A stretch of DNA of 64,000 nt, from NCBI RefSeq assembly GCF_003815715.1, contig NZ_CP033922.1, positions 3,334,001 to 3,398,000 of the forward strand. Direction: 5' to 3'. Below are positions 1-6,725 of the stretch, piece by piece. The DNA is from Chryseobacterium sp. G0162 (GTDB lineage Bacteria; Bacteroidota; Bacteroidia; Flavobacteriales; Weeksellaceae). Both the position numbers and the translations under genes were made by a program. A model generated the notes under the pieces. That model searched no databases, had not been told where the DNA came from, and was given only the letters and a program-made list of their open reading frames with translations. Every line of letters begins with the position of its first letter. Positions within the stretch are counted from its first letter, which is position 1.

Positions 1-114
1 CAAATCGGTATGAAGTTCTGCATTTAAAATATAGTAGGTGCCAATAATATTTTCCTCAGGTAAAACCCCGTGGTAGGCATATATTTTTACATCTTCAAGA
101 TATATCTTACTCAT
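1..114 (-). CDS. folB: Dihydroneopterin aldolase, 5' part only (cut by window edge)
   Basis: The first 38 codons of a minus-strand gene are visible; the rest lies beyond position 1. The start MSKIYLEDVKIYAYHGVLPE fits the N-terminus of dihydroneopterin aldolase (folate pathway), whose family begins with an I-x-L-x-x-(x)-x-x-Y-A-x-H-G-V pattern followed by an acidic residue and a G. The start codon lies 3 bp after the thrC stop, so the gene is probably the last or a later member of the thr operon; why folate and threonine synthesis would be linked is not obvious. The identification rests on a short stretch, so it is likely rather than certain. Confidence 0.75.
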   Translation of the reverse strand, partial: MSKIYLEDVKIYAYHGVLPEENIIGTYYILNAELHTDL

Positions 115-117
115 TGC

Positions 118-1422
118 TTAATTTTTATCAAGCAAAAATCGTTTTAATTCTTCAAAATCTGAATTTATTTCTACAGTTTTTTTCTCCTTTTTCATTAGGG
201 CTTCCAAAGATTGGGGAATTTCAATTTTTGTTTTGATTGCATTTTCTACAGCATCAGGAAATTTTACAGGATGTGCTGTTCCCAGGATGAAACCTTTTTT
301 ACCTGGATTTTCTTTAATATATTGCTCAAGTGAAGCAAATGCTACTGCACTATGAGGATCCAGAACATAGTGATCCTTGTGGTAGACATCTGTAATTGTC
401 TGCATGGTTTTTTTATCATCTATGGAATAGCCGGATATCTTATTCTTTAGAGCATCAAACTCATTGTTGAAAAGTTCCAGAATTCTGACAAAATTGCTGG
501 GGTTTCCCACATCCATAGCATTGGATAAAGTAGCGACAGTCTTTCTAGGGCTAAAATTCTGGGTTTCCAAATACTCAGGAATTACATCGTTGGTATTGCA
601 GGCTGCAATGAAATGTTCTGTAGGAAGACCACGTAAATGAGCCAAAATTCCAGCACAGATATTCCCAAAATTTCCACTTGGAACACAGATTACAGGAGCT
701 TTGTTTTCTATTTGCTGCCATTGTTTTAATGCTAACATATAATAAATCTGCTGCGGAAGCCATCTGGCAATATTGATAGAATTGGCAGAAGTCAGGAAGA
801 CTTTGTTATGGACTTCTTCACTGGAAAAAGCTTGTTTTACCAGATTTTGACAATCATCAAAACTGCCATTAACTTCCAGCGCGTAAATATTTTTACCTAA
901 TGCGCTAAGTTGCTTTTCCTGAACAGGGCTAACCCTATTTTTAGGATAAAGAATGACAACATCAATGCCCGGAAGGTCATAGAATCCATGAGCAACAGCT
1001 CCGCCAGTATCTCCGGAAGTCGCTACTAAAACAGTAACTTTTTTCTGTTGATTTTCTAAAAAATAAGACAGACATCTGCTCATAAATCCTGCACCGATAT
1101 CTTTGAATGCCAGAGTAGGGCCATGAAAAAGTTCCAAAACTGAAATGTCATTATTAATTTTTTTCAAAGGAATTTCAAAGCTGATGGTTTCTTCAACAAT
1201 CTTTTTAAGTATTGCTGAAGGAATTTCATCTCCAATAAAGTCTTTCATACATTGAAAAGCAATCTCCTCATCAGAATATTTAGAGAGATTGTGGATGAAT
1301 TCTTCTTCGAAGCAAGGGATATTTTCAGGAAAGAATAATCCTTTATCTCTTCCCTGTCCTTTTATGGTTGCAGTTCTGAAATCAATGCTTTCTTTACTGT
1401 CTTTTAAATTATAATATTTCAT
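118..1422 (-). CDS. thrC: Threonine synthase
   Basis: Last step of threonine synthesis: O-phosphohomoserine to threonine, a cytosolic PLP enzyme. At 434 residues it is full length. The PLP lysine sits in GPTLAFKDIGAGFM (about residue 107) and the phosphate-binding loop is SGDTGGAVAHGF; CVPSGNFGNICAG is a second typical loop. It begins 7 bp after the thrB stop and ends 3 bp before folB, so it is the third gene of thrA-thrB-thrC. Expression should follow the thr leader and promoter upstream of thrA. Nothing unusual is seen in the protein. Confidence 0.97.
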   Translation of the reverse strand: MKYYNLKDSKESIDFRTATIKGQGRDKGLFFPENIPCFEEEFIHNLSKYSDEEIAFQCMKDFIGDEIPSAILKKIVEETISFEIPLKKINNDISVLELFHGPTLAFKDIGAGFMSRCLSYFLENQQKKVTVLVATSGDTGGAVAHGFYDLPGIDVVILYPKNRVSPVQEKQLSALGKNIYALEVNGSFDDCQNLVKQAFSSEEVHNKVFLTSANSINIARWLPQQIYYMLALKQWQQIENKAPVICVPSGNFGNICAGILAHLRGLPTEHFIAACNTNDVIPEYLETQNFSPRKTVATLSNAMDVGNPSNFVRILELFNNEFDALKNKISGYSIDDKKTMQTITDVYHKDHYVLDPHSAVAFASLEQYIKENPGKKGFILGTAHPVKFPDAVENAIKTKIEIPQSLEALMKKEKKTVEINSDFEELKRFLLDKN

Positions 1423-1429
1423 TTTGTCT

Positions 1430-2365
1430 TTAATCTAGTTTTGATTCTTCAATGGCTTCAATTCCAACAGGATTTATTTTGGAAACATATACGAAGTTGT
1501 CTATGTCAATTTCATCATACATGGTTTTCATAAGGTCAGCAATTTTTTCTGCCGTTTCTTTTTTTTCTGCCAGCATGAAAATAGAAGGCCCTGATCCCGA
1601 AATTCCTCCTCCCAGAGCTCCAAGCTCAAGACTTTTTGATTTAATTTCATCAAATTTTGGAATTAAAATACTACGTATAGGTTCTATAATGACATCGTTG
1701 AGACTTCTGCCAATCAGTGCAAAATCATTTTTCTGAATACCTGCTACCAATCCTGCAATATTTCCCCATTGTTCAACAGCGCTTTTTAAGGCGATATTTT
1801 TCTTTAAAATTTGCCTTGAATCGGAAGTTTTAACTTCAACCTGAGGATGTACGGCGGCAACAAATAAATCAGGGGCATTCAATGGGATGATATCAATGGG
1901 ATCTGTAGATTTTACTAAAGTAATTCCACCATAGATACATGGAGCGATATTATCGGCATGACGAACTCCGGAAGCGAGTTCTTCTCCAAACATGGCAAAA
2001 TGTACCGCTTCATCTTTTGACATGATATTTCCCAATATGATATTGGCTCCTATGGCGGCTCCGGCAGCACTAGCCGCGCTGGAACCGAGTCCACTTCCCG
2101 GTTTTATATGTTTATGAATAATAACTTCAAAGCCATTTTTTAAGTTGAAATGTTCCTGAATTTTTAAAAGTACAATACCTGCAACATTTTTAGCCGGCTC
2201 TTCAGGAAGCCCAAAAGAATCTGTATGCTTTATGATGATTTCCGAAGTTTCCAGTAAACGGATTTCCATTTCATCATAAGGTTCATTAACAGCCATTCCA
2301 AGAATATCAAATCCACATACTAAATTGGCTACAGTAGCCGGAATCTTTAATTTTACTTTTTTCAT
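1430..2365 (-). CDS. thrB: Homoserine kinase
   Basis: GHMP-family kinase that phosphorylates homoserine with ATP to give the ThrC substrate. The family ATP loop is clear in PGSGLGSSAASAAGAAIGAN (about residues 89-108), and the C-terminal GHMP motif GALGGGISGSGPSIF is present. The length of 311 residues is normal. It lies 11 bp after thrA and 7 bp before thrC in the same direction, a typical tightly packed thr operon. Confidence 0.97.
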   Translation of the reverse strand: MKKVKLKIPATVANLVCGFDILGMAVNEPYDEMEIRLLETSEIIIKHTDSFGLPEEPAKNVAGIVLLKIQEHFNLKNGFEVIIHKHIKPGSGLGSSAASAAGAAIGANIILGNIMSKDEAVHFAMFGEELASGVRHADNIAPCIYGGITLVKSTDPIDIIPLNAPDLFVAAVHPQVEVKTSDSRQILKKNIALKSAVEQWGNIAGLVAGIQKNDFALIGRSLNDVIIEPIRSILIPKFDEIKSKSLELGALGGGISGSGPSIFMLAEKKETAEKIADLMKTMYDEIDIDNFVYVSKINPVGIEAIEESKLD

Positions 2366-2376
2366 ATTTTTTGTTT

Positions 2377-4827
2377 TTAAACTGAACGGATAATGTCTGC
2401 AAAAATACCACTGGCAGTTACTTCAGCTCCTGCACCGGCTCCTTTGATAACCAATGGCTGTTCGGAGTATCTTAAGGTTTTAAAAATGACAATATTATCT
2501 TTTCCATAAAGATGAAACAGATCGCTTCCCGGAGCAACATGCTGTAAACCTACTTTGGCTTTTCCTTCTTCAAATTCTGCAATATACTTCAGTATTTTTC
2601 CTTCCTTTTGGGCGTTACCCAATAAAGACTTAAAATGACTTTCATATTCTGTAAGCTTTTCATAGAAATGCTCTACACTACCTTCCATACAGGCTGCCGG
2701 TAGGAAACCTATATTTTCAATTTCTTCAAACTGAAGTGAATATCCGGCCTCTCTGGCAAGGATTAAAATCTTTCTGGCCACATCGGTTCCGGAAAGGTCC
2801 AGTCTTGGGTCCGGTTCTGTATAGCCTTCTTTTTGTGCCTGAGCTACCACTTCAGAAAATGTTCTGCTTCCATCGTAGTTGTTGAATACAAAATTTAATG
2901 TTCCACTAAGTACAGCTTCAATAGAAGTTATTTTATCCCCACTTTTAATGAGATCATTAATGGTTCCTATTACCGGAAGCCCGGCTCCTACATTCGTTTC
3001 AAAGTGAAAAGTGCAGTTATGGTTTCTGGCGGTATTCTTTAATGTCGTATATCTGTTAAAATCCGATGAAGCCGCAATTTTATTACAGGCAACAATATTG
3101 ATACTCCTTTTCAAAAGTTCTTCATATACTTCAGGAATTTCAGAACTTGCGGTGATATCAACAAAAACAGAGTTTCTTAAATTACGGGCTTTGATTTCTT
3201 CGGCAAATTTTTGAGCTGAAGCCTCAATACCTGATTCATTCCAGTTGAGGTATTCTTCTTTGGAAATTCCTTTGTCTGCAAAAATCATCTTTCGGCTGTT
3301 GGACAGACCAGCAATTCTTAAGTTGATGAAGTGGTTTTCTCTCAGATATTTATTCTGATTATAGATCTGCTGGATAAGCTTGGTGCCCACATTTCCTGTT
3401 CCACAGATATAAAGATGAATTTGTTTTATTTCTGATTCGAAAAACTCTTCATGAAGGACATTAACTGCTTTTCTGGCATCTTTTTCAGCAACAACAACAC
3501 TGATGTTTCTTTCTGAGGACCCTTGTGCAATAGTTCTGATATTAATTCCATTATTACCTAGACACCCAAACATTTTAGCACTTACCCCACTTCTACTTTT
3601 CATGTTTTCTCCTACTAAAGCTACAATTGAAAGATCTGTTTCAATATGAACCGGAGCTACTCTTTTTAAATCAATATCATCAGCAAAAGAAGCATTAATC
3701 ATCGTTTCAGCAGTTGATATATCTTTTTCGTGAATGGCGATAGTAATGGAATGTTCCGAAGAACCTTGGGTAATGAGAATCACATTTATTTTTTCCTGGC
3801 TCAGACATTGGAAAAGTTTTGCGGAAATTCCAGGAATGCCTACCATTCCACTACCTTCCAGAGTGAGAAGGGCAATATGGCCCATATTTGAAATTCCTAC
3901 TGCTACCTCATGTTTCTCATTTTCTGAAATTTCCAGATTATGGGATACTAATGTTCCTTGCGCTTCCGGATCAAAGGTGTTTTTAATTTTAAGCGTAATA
4001 TTTTTTACCATCACAGGTTGAATAGATGGTGGATAAATAACTTTTGCTCCAAAATGAGAAAGCTCCATAGCTTCATGATAGGAAATTTCTGCGATGGGTT
4101 TTGCATGGGAAACCAAGCGAGGATCAGCAGTCATCATTCCACTTACGTCCGTCCATATCTGAAGTTCCTCAGCCTGAATGACAGCAGCAATTATAGCAGC
4201 AGTATAATCTGAACCACCACGTCCTAATGTTGTTGTATGACCTTTTTCGTCACTGGCTATAAAACCGGGACCTATCAGGATACGGTTCTGATGCTTGTTG
4301 ATATAATTTTTAATATTGCTTTCAGTGGCGCTGAAATTTACTTTCGCATGAGTAAAATTGCTGTCTGTTCTAATGAGTTCTGAAACATTCATCCATAAAC
4401 AATCCATTTCCTGATGCTGAAGTCTTGCTGCAATGATACTGGATGATAAAAATTCTCCGTATGAGGCAATTTTATCCTTGATTCTTGGGGTAAGCTCTCC
4501 AAGAACGAAAATTCCGTTGTATAGATCTTCCAGATCATTGAAGTGTTTTTTTACAAAACTTAGTAAAGAACTTTGTTCTAGAACAGGAATAAGTTCCTTG
4601 ACAAGGTTCAGGTGTTTTTCCTCCGCATTTTTAAGCAGCTGTAAATAATCTTCATTTTTAACAGCTGCATATTCTGCTGCCATAATAAGATGATCTGTTA
4701 CACCATGAAGTGCAGATAAAATGACTACAACATTGCTTTTTGAAGATTCCTTTTTGATAATATTTTCCACCAGCAGGATATTCTGAGAATTGGCGACTGA
4801 TGTTCCGCCAAATTTTAAGATTTTCAT
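2377..4827 (-). CDS. thrA: Bifunctional aspartate kinase / homoserine dehydrogenase I
   Basis: Catalyses the first and third steps from aspartate to homoserine. The 816 residues match the usual size of ThrA-type fusions. The N-terminal aspartokinase domain opens with KFGGTSVANSQNI; two ACT-like regulatory segments follow around residues 310-460 (GISNMGHIALLTLEG and VGENMKSRSGVSAKMF). The homoserine dehydrogenase half starts with a Rossmann motif (ICGTGNVGTKLI, about residue 465) and carries the catalytic-domain motif ETNVGAGLPVIGTI. The ACT region implies feedback inhibition, as known in the family. It is the first enzyme gene of the operon, and a Thr-rich leader peptide precedes it by 93 bp. 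Confidence 0.97.
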   Translation of the reverse strand: MKILKFGGTSVANSQNILLVENIIKKESSKSNVVVILSALHGVTDHLIMAAEYAAVKNEDYLQLLKNAEEKHLNLVKELIPVLEQSSLLSFVKKHFNDLEDLYNGIFVLGELTPRIKDKIASYGEFLSSSIIAARLQHQEMDCLWMNVSELIRTDSNFTHAKVNFSATESNIKNYINKHQNRILIGPGFIASDEKGHTTTLGRGGSDYTAAIIAAVIQAEELQIWTDVSGMMTADPRLVSHAKPIAEISYHEAMELSHFGAKVIYPPSIQPVMVKNITLKIKNTFDPEAQGTLVSHNLEISENEKHEVAVGISNMGHIALLTLEGSGMVGIPGISAKLFQCLSQEKINVILITQGSSEHSITIAIHEKDISTAETMINASFADDIDLKRVAPVHIETDLSIVALVGENMKSRSGVSAKMFGCLGNNGINIRTIAQGSSERNISVVVAEKDARKAVNVLHEEFFESEIKQIHLYICGTGNVGTKLIQQIYNQNKYLRENHFINLRIAGLSNSRKMIFADKGISKEEYLNWNESGIEASAQKFAEEIKARNLRNSVFVDITASSEIPEVYEELLKRSINIVACNKIAASSDFNRYTTLKNTARNHNCTFHFETNVGAGLPVIGTINDLIKSGDKITSIEAVLSGTLNFVFNNYDGSRTFSEVVAQAQKEGYTEPDPRLDLSGTDVARKILILAREAGYSLQFEEIENIGFLPAACMEGSVEHFYEKLTEYESHFKSLLGNAQKEGKILKYIAEFEEGKAKVGLQHVAPGSDLFHLYGKDNIVIFKTLRYSEQPLVIKGAGAGAEVTASGIFADIIRSV

Positions 4828-4863
4828 CTATTATTTATTTGAGGTTAGATAAAGTGAGTGAGT

Positions 4864-4885
4864 TACTCTTTGTAAAAAAAGAGTA
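4864..4885 (-). promoter_or_regulatory. Hairpin in the thrA 5' leader RNA
   Basis: On the minus strand TACTCTTT and AAAGAGTA form a perfect 8-bp stem around a 6-nt loop, 37 bp upstream of thrA and downstream of the leader peptide. A GGAGTA stretch inside the leader peptide (minus strand of 4963-4968) could pair with its 5' arm through GAGTA/TACTC, giving a possible alternative fold. The stem is not followed by a T-run, so it may not be an intrinsic terminator. A regulatory role is inferred from position. Confidence 0.4.
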
Positions 4886-4920
4886 CAGGTACCGGAAATA
4901 ATATGTGAAAATTTACCCCT

Positions 4921-5022
4921 TTATGGGGTAGTTGTTGTAGTTGTGAATGTAGAAACAGCAGATACTCCTGAAATAGGTGACTTCAGGATAGAAATATCAG
5001 ATATGTTTCTTGAAAAATTCAT
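4921..5022 (-). CDS. thrL: thr operon leader peptide (attenuation-type, predicted)
   Basis: A 33-codon open frame starts 10 bp downstream of an exact TAnnTTTG box and ends 93 bp before thrA. Its C-terminal part reads TFTTTTTTP: seven of the last nine codons are threonine, using ACA, ACT and ACC. Four isoleucine codons lie in the first half. In enterobacteria a Thr/Ile-rich leader peptide controls the thr operon by ribosome stalling; the same logic is inferred here. A hairpin (4914-4919 with 4925-4930) straddles the leader stop codon, and another (4864-4871 with 4878-4885) follows, but neither has a clear U-run, so the exact attenuation mechanism is not shown by the sequence. Confidence 0.75.
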   Translation of the reverse strand: MNFSRNISDISILKSPISGVSAVSTFTTTTTTP

Positions 5023-5032
5023 TGTAACAGGA

Positions 5033-5062
5033 CAAATGTACAAATTATTTTGAAATAGCAAA
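5033..5062 (-). promoter_or_regulatory. Promoter of the thr operon
   Basis: On the minus strand TTTG (5059-5062) and TACATTTG (5033-5040) are separated by 18 bp. This matches the Bacteroidota sigma-70 pattern, a TTG/TTTG -33 element and a TAnnTTTG -7 element. The leader-peptide ATG follows the -7 box by 10 bp, giving an extremely short 5' UTR. Confidence 0.65.
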
Positions 5063-5105
5063 CTTTTAACATAATAAATTTGTAAATCCTTTTATAGAGA
5101 AATAT

Positions 5106-5136
5106 TTTGTGTAATTAATTAAAAATCTTACATTTA
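5106..5136 (+). promoter_or_regulatory. Promoter of the Cys-rich peptide cluster
   Basis: TTTG (5106-5109) and TACATTTA (5129-5136) are 19 bp apart. The -7 box has one mismatch to TAnnTTTG. It lies 25 bp upstream of the first peptide gene and is divergent from the thr promoter, so the two transcription units share about 140 bp. Confidence 0.5.
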
Positions 5137-5161
5137 TCAAACTAACTATAATGAATATCCA

Positions 5162-5356
5162 ATGAAAAATTCAAAAAAAATTAAAAGAGAACATTTAAAA
5201 TCAATTAATGGTGGTGGAATAGGGGATTGTTATGAAAATTGTCCTGTTGGACCTTATGGACCAAATGAACCAAGATCATGTGGAGACTTTTATGGGCTGC
5301 CAGAGTGCTGTAAAAAAAGAGTATTGGTAAGTATGGACTGTTTTGACCGTTATTAA
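5162..5356 (+). CDS. Cys-rich peptide precursor with GG leader (peptide 1)
   Basis: The product has 64 residues. A Lys-rich leader of the KKIKREHLKSINGGG type ends in a double-glycine motif; the remaining ~45 residues hold six cysteines as CYENCP, then SC, then ECC, and finally VSMDC. Conserved with the peptides at 5636, 5886 and 6150 are CP, YG, a C-x4-GL/AL segment and VS-x2-C. Such leaders are typical of Bacteroidota natural-product or bacteriocin-like precursors and are normally cleaved during export. No modifying or exporting enzyme is encoded nearby, so the processing route is unknown. The function is not known; an antibacterial or signalling peptide is a guess. Confidence 0.7.
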   Translation: MKNSKKIKREHLKSINGGGIGDCYENCPVGPYGPNEPRSCGDFYGLPECCKKRVLVSMDCFDRY

Positions 5357-5375
5357 TATCTTTCAATAATATAAG

Positions 5376-5400
5376 AGCATTGTTTTTACAGTGCTTTTTT
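5376..5400 (+). terminator. Intrinsic terminator after peptide 1
   Basis: AGCATTG pairs with CAGTGCT (7 bp, one G-U) around a short T-rich loop and runs into six T. The stem core GCAnTG is the same as in the terminators at 6380 and 6698. It separates the first peptide gene from the rest. Confidence 0.75.
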
Positions 5401-5427
5401 GCTTTATCATCTTAAAATTAAAATAAT

Positions 5428-5598
5428 ATGAAAACAATTAAAAGATTATCAAGAGAGCAGAAGAAGAATATCAGTGGTGGCGCTACACAAATTCAAATCG
5501 AAGCTTGTGGTAGTGAACAACTTGTATGTTTTATGGGTGGAGGCAGATGGGGATGCTGGCTTAAGCCTGGTGGAAAATGCTATCCTCCCATGCTGTAA
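5428..5598 (+). CDS. Small peptide precursor with GG leader and Gly/Trp/Cys-rich core (peptide 2)
   Basis: A 56-residue frame starts at an ATG preceded by an A-rich stretch. The leader KTIKRLSREQKKNISGG is a textbook member of the local leader family, but the core is different: it has four cysteines and a glycine-rich centre MGGGRWGCWLKPGGKC. It does not share the CP...YG...ALP...VSxxC pattern of peptides 1, 3, 4 and 5. It lies 37 bp upstream of peptide 3 and probably shares its transcript. The shared leader with an unlike core suggests one processing machinery acting on several products. The function is unknown. Confidence 0.6.
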   Translation: MKTIKRLSREQKKNISGGATQIQIEACGSEQLVCFMGGGRWGCWLKPGGKCYPPML

Positions 5599-5635
5599 TT
5601 TGAATCAAATTGAAATCATTCAAAATCTTTACAAT

Positions 5636-5833
5636 ATGAAAAAGTTATCCAGACATCATCTTAAAAATATTAAAGGTGCGAATGCTTCTCTTTGCAACGG
5701 ATGTCCAACTCATATTAAGTATGGGCCGGGAGTGGAATACACTGGAACCTGTGATAATTATTTTGCATTACCGGATTACTGCAAAGACCAAAATTGTGTT
5801 AGAGTCAGCAGATCTTGTTTTGGAGATAGTTAA
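5636..5833 (+). CDS. Cys-rich peptide precursor (peptide 3)
   Basis: The product has 65 residues from the ATG at 5636. A longer in-frame start at 5474 exists but overlaps peptide 2 and lacks a leader at its N-terminus, so the start giving MKKLSRHHLKNIKG was chosen. The leader ends KGAN rather than GG. Six cysteines follow the family layout: C-x2-CP, YG, TC-x3-YFALPDYC, NC and VSRSC. Its closest relative here is peptide 4. The function is unknown. Confidence 0.68.
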   Translation: MKKLSRHHLKNIKGANASLCNGCPTHIKYGPGVEYTGTCDNYFALPDYCKDQNCVRVSRSCFGDS

Positions 5834-5885
5834 CAGGAATAATTATCAATGATCAGTAAAACATTAATTAATAACAAATCTAAAC

Positions 5886-6095
5886 ATGAAAAAATTATCA
5901 CGAACAAACCTGAAGGATATTAATGGTAAAGGAACGGGATGTAACTTCTGTCCGACTTCCGGAAACTATGGAGATGGTCCTGAATATACCAATGGCTGTA
6001 TGGCTTTTTGGGCATTATCTCCTACGTGTAGAAATTGCGTTGATGTAAGTGCCGATTGCTATGGACCAGATTATTCTGATTATTATGGTCACTAA
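5886..6095 (+). CDS. Cys-rich peptide precursor (peptide 4)
   Basis: The product has 69 residues. The leader MKKLSRTNLKDINGKG differs from that of peptide 3 at only a few positions. The core has C-x2-CP, a YGDGPEYTNGC segment, FWALSPTC, NC and VSADC, so six cysteines in conserved order, then a Tyr/Asp-rich tail (DYSDYYGH) not found in its siblings. It lies 52 bp after peptide 3. It is one of four homologous tandem copies that probably arose by duplication. The function is unknown. Confidence 0.7.
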   Translation: MKKLSRTNLKDINGKGTGCNFCPTSGNYGDGPEYTNGCMAFWALSPTCRNCVDVSADCYGPDYSDYYGH

Positions 6096-6149
6096 ATGAA
6101 AATTTTGCTAAACAATACTATTCAATAACATCAAAAAATTAAAATAACT

Positions 6150-6353
6150 ATGAAAAATATAAAGAAATTAAACAGAAAAGAATTAGGAGGCATAAATGGT
6201 TCAATTGGATCAAACTGTAGCAGATGTCCACAGCATACAACATATGGAACTGGTCCCAATGATGCTCCATGTAGTGCTTATCAAGCGCTTCCTACTTATT
6301 GCAAAGCATGCGTAATTGTAAGTATGGAGTGTATGGATGGAGGAGTATCTTAA
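6150..6353 (+). CDS. Cys-rich peptide precursor (peptide 5)
   Basis: The product has 67 residues. The leader MKNIKKLNRKELGGINGS is followed by C-x2-CP, YGTGPNDAPC, AYQALPTYC, AC and VSMEC: six cysteines in the same order as peptides 3 and 4. It is the last plus-strand gene of the cluster and is followed by a strong bidirectional terminator. The even number and regular spacing of cysteines suggest disulfides or thioethers, an inference only. Confidence 0.7.
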   Translation: MKNIKKLNRKELGGINGSIGSNCSRCPQHTTYGTGPNDAPCSAYQALPTYCKACVIVSMECMDGGVS

Positions 6354-6379
6354 TATAAAGATGACTCATCGAAAATAAA

Positions 6380-6406
6380 AAAGCACTGTAAAAATTACAG
6401 TGCTTT
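6380..6406. terminator. Bidirectional terminator between peptides 5 and 6
   Basis: A perfect 12-bp stem (AAAGCACTGTAA with TTACAGTGCTTT) has a 3-nt loop. The A-rich left flank and T-rich right flank let it serve both convergent genes. Confidence 0.8.
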
Positions 6407-6411
6407 ATGTT

Positions 6412-6570
6412 TTAACATTCAGTAGGGAAATAAGGTCCTTTTGGAAGGCAAATAGGTTGTCCATAGCATCCTATATCACAAATTTCACGTATACTACAAT
6501 AGCTACAGGTATTTGACCCTCCGTTTACTTTTTTAAGATTTTCTCTGTTTAATTTCTTTAAATTTTTCAT
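6412..6570 (-). CDS. Small Cys-rich peptide precursor with GG leader (peptide 6)
   Basis: A minus-strand frame of 52 residues converges on peptide 5. The leader KNLKKLNRENLKKVNGG is clearly of the same class and ends in GG. The core has six cysteines in another order: C-x2-C, then IC, GC, IC and a C-terminal C, with Pro-rich spacing (LPKGPYFPTEC). It lacks the ALP...VSxxC block of peptides 1, 3, 4 and 5. It shares the terminator at 6380 and lies 156 bp from nadA. The function is unknown. Confidence 0.62.
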   Translation of the reverse strand: MKNLKKLNRENLKKVNGGSNTCSYCSIREICDIGCYGQPICLPKGPYFPTEC

Positions 6571-6697
6571 ATTATAAATTATTAGTGTGAATTATAAATA
6601 TAATAAATAATTCACTAGTAAAAGAAATAATAATATATTTTTAAAGAAAATTAAATAGATTTTTAATTATTTTTTCTCTTTACTGATAGCATTAAAA

Positions 6698-6721
6698 AAA
6701 GCACTGTAAAAACAGTGCTTT
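6698..6721 (-). terminator. Terminator downstream of nadA
   Basis: AAAGCACTG pairs with CAGTGCTTT (9 bp, 6-nt loop); on the minus strand it runs into seven T. It sits 4 bp past the nadA stop. It is the third copy of the GCACTG stem within 1.4 kb. Confidence 0.8.
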
Positions 6722-6725
6722 AAAT

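Noticed and set aside
4864..4930. Classical rho-independent attenuator terminator in the thr leader
   Set aside because: Two hairpins exist but neither is followed by a clear U-run on the minus strand, so I list the leader peptide and a hairpin but do not call a terminator.
5474..5635. Upstream extension of peptide 3
   Set aside because: It overlaps the frame of peptide 2 and has no leader pattern; the ATG at 5636 gives the normal leader.
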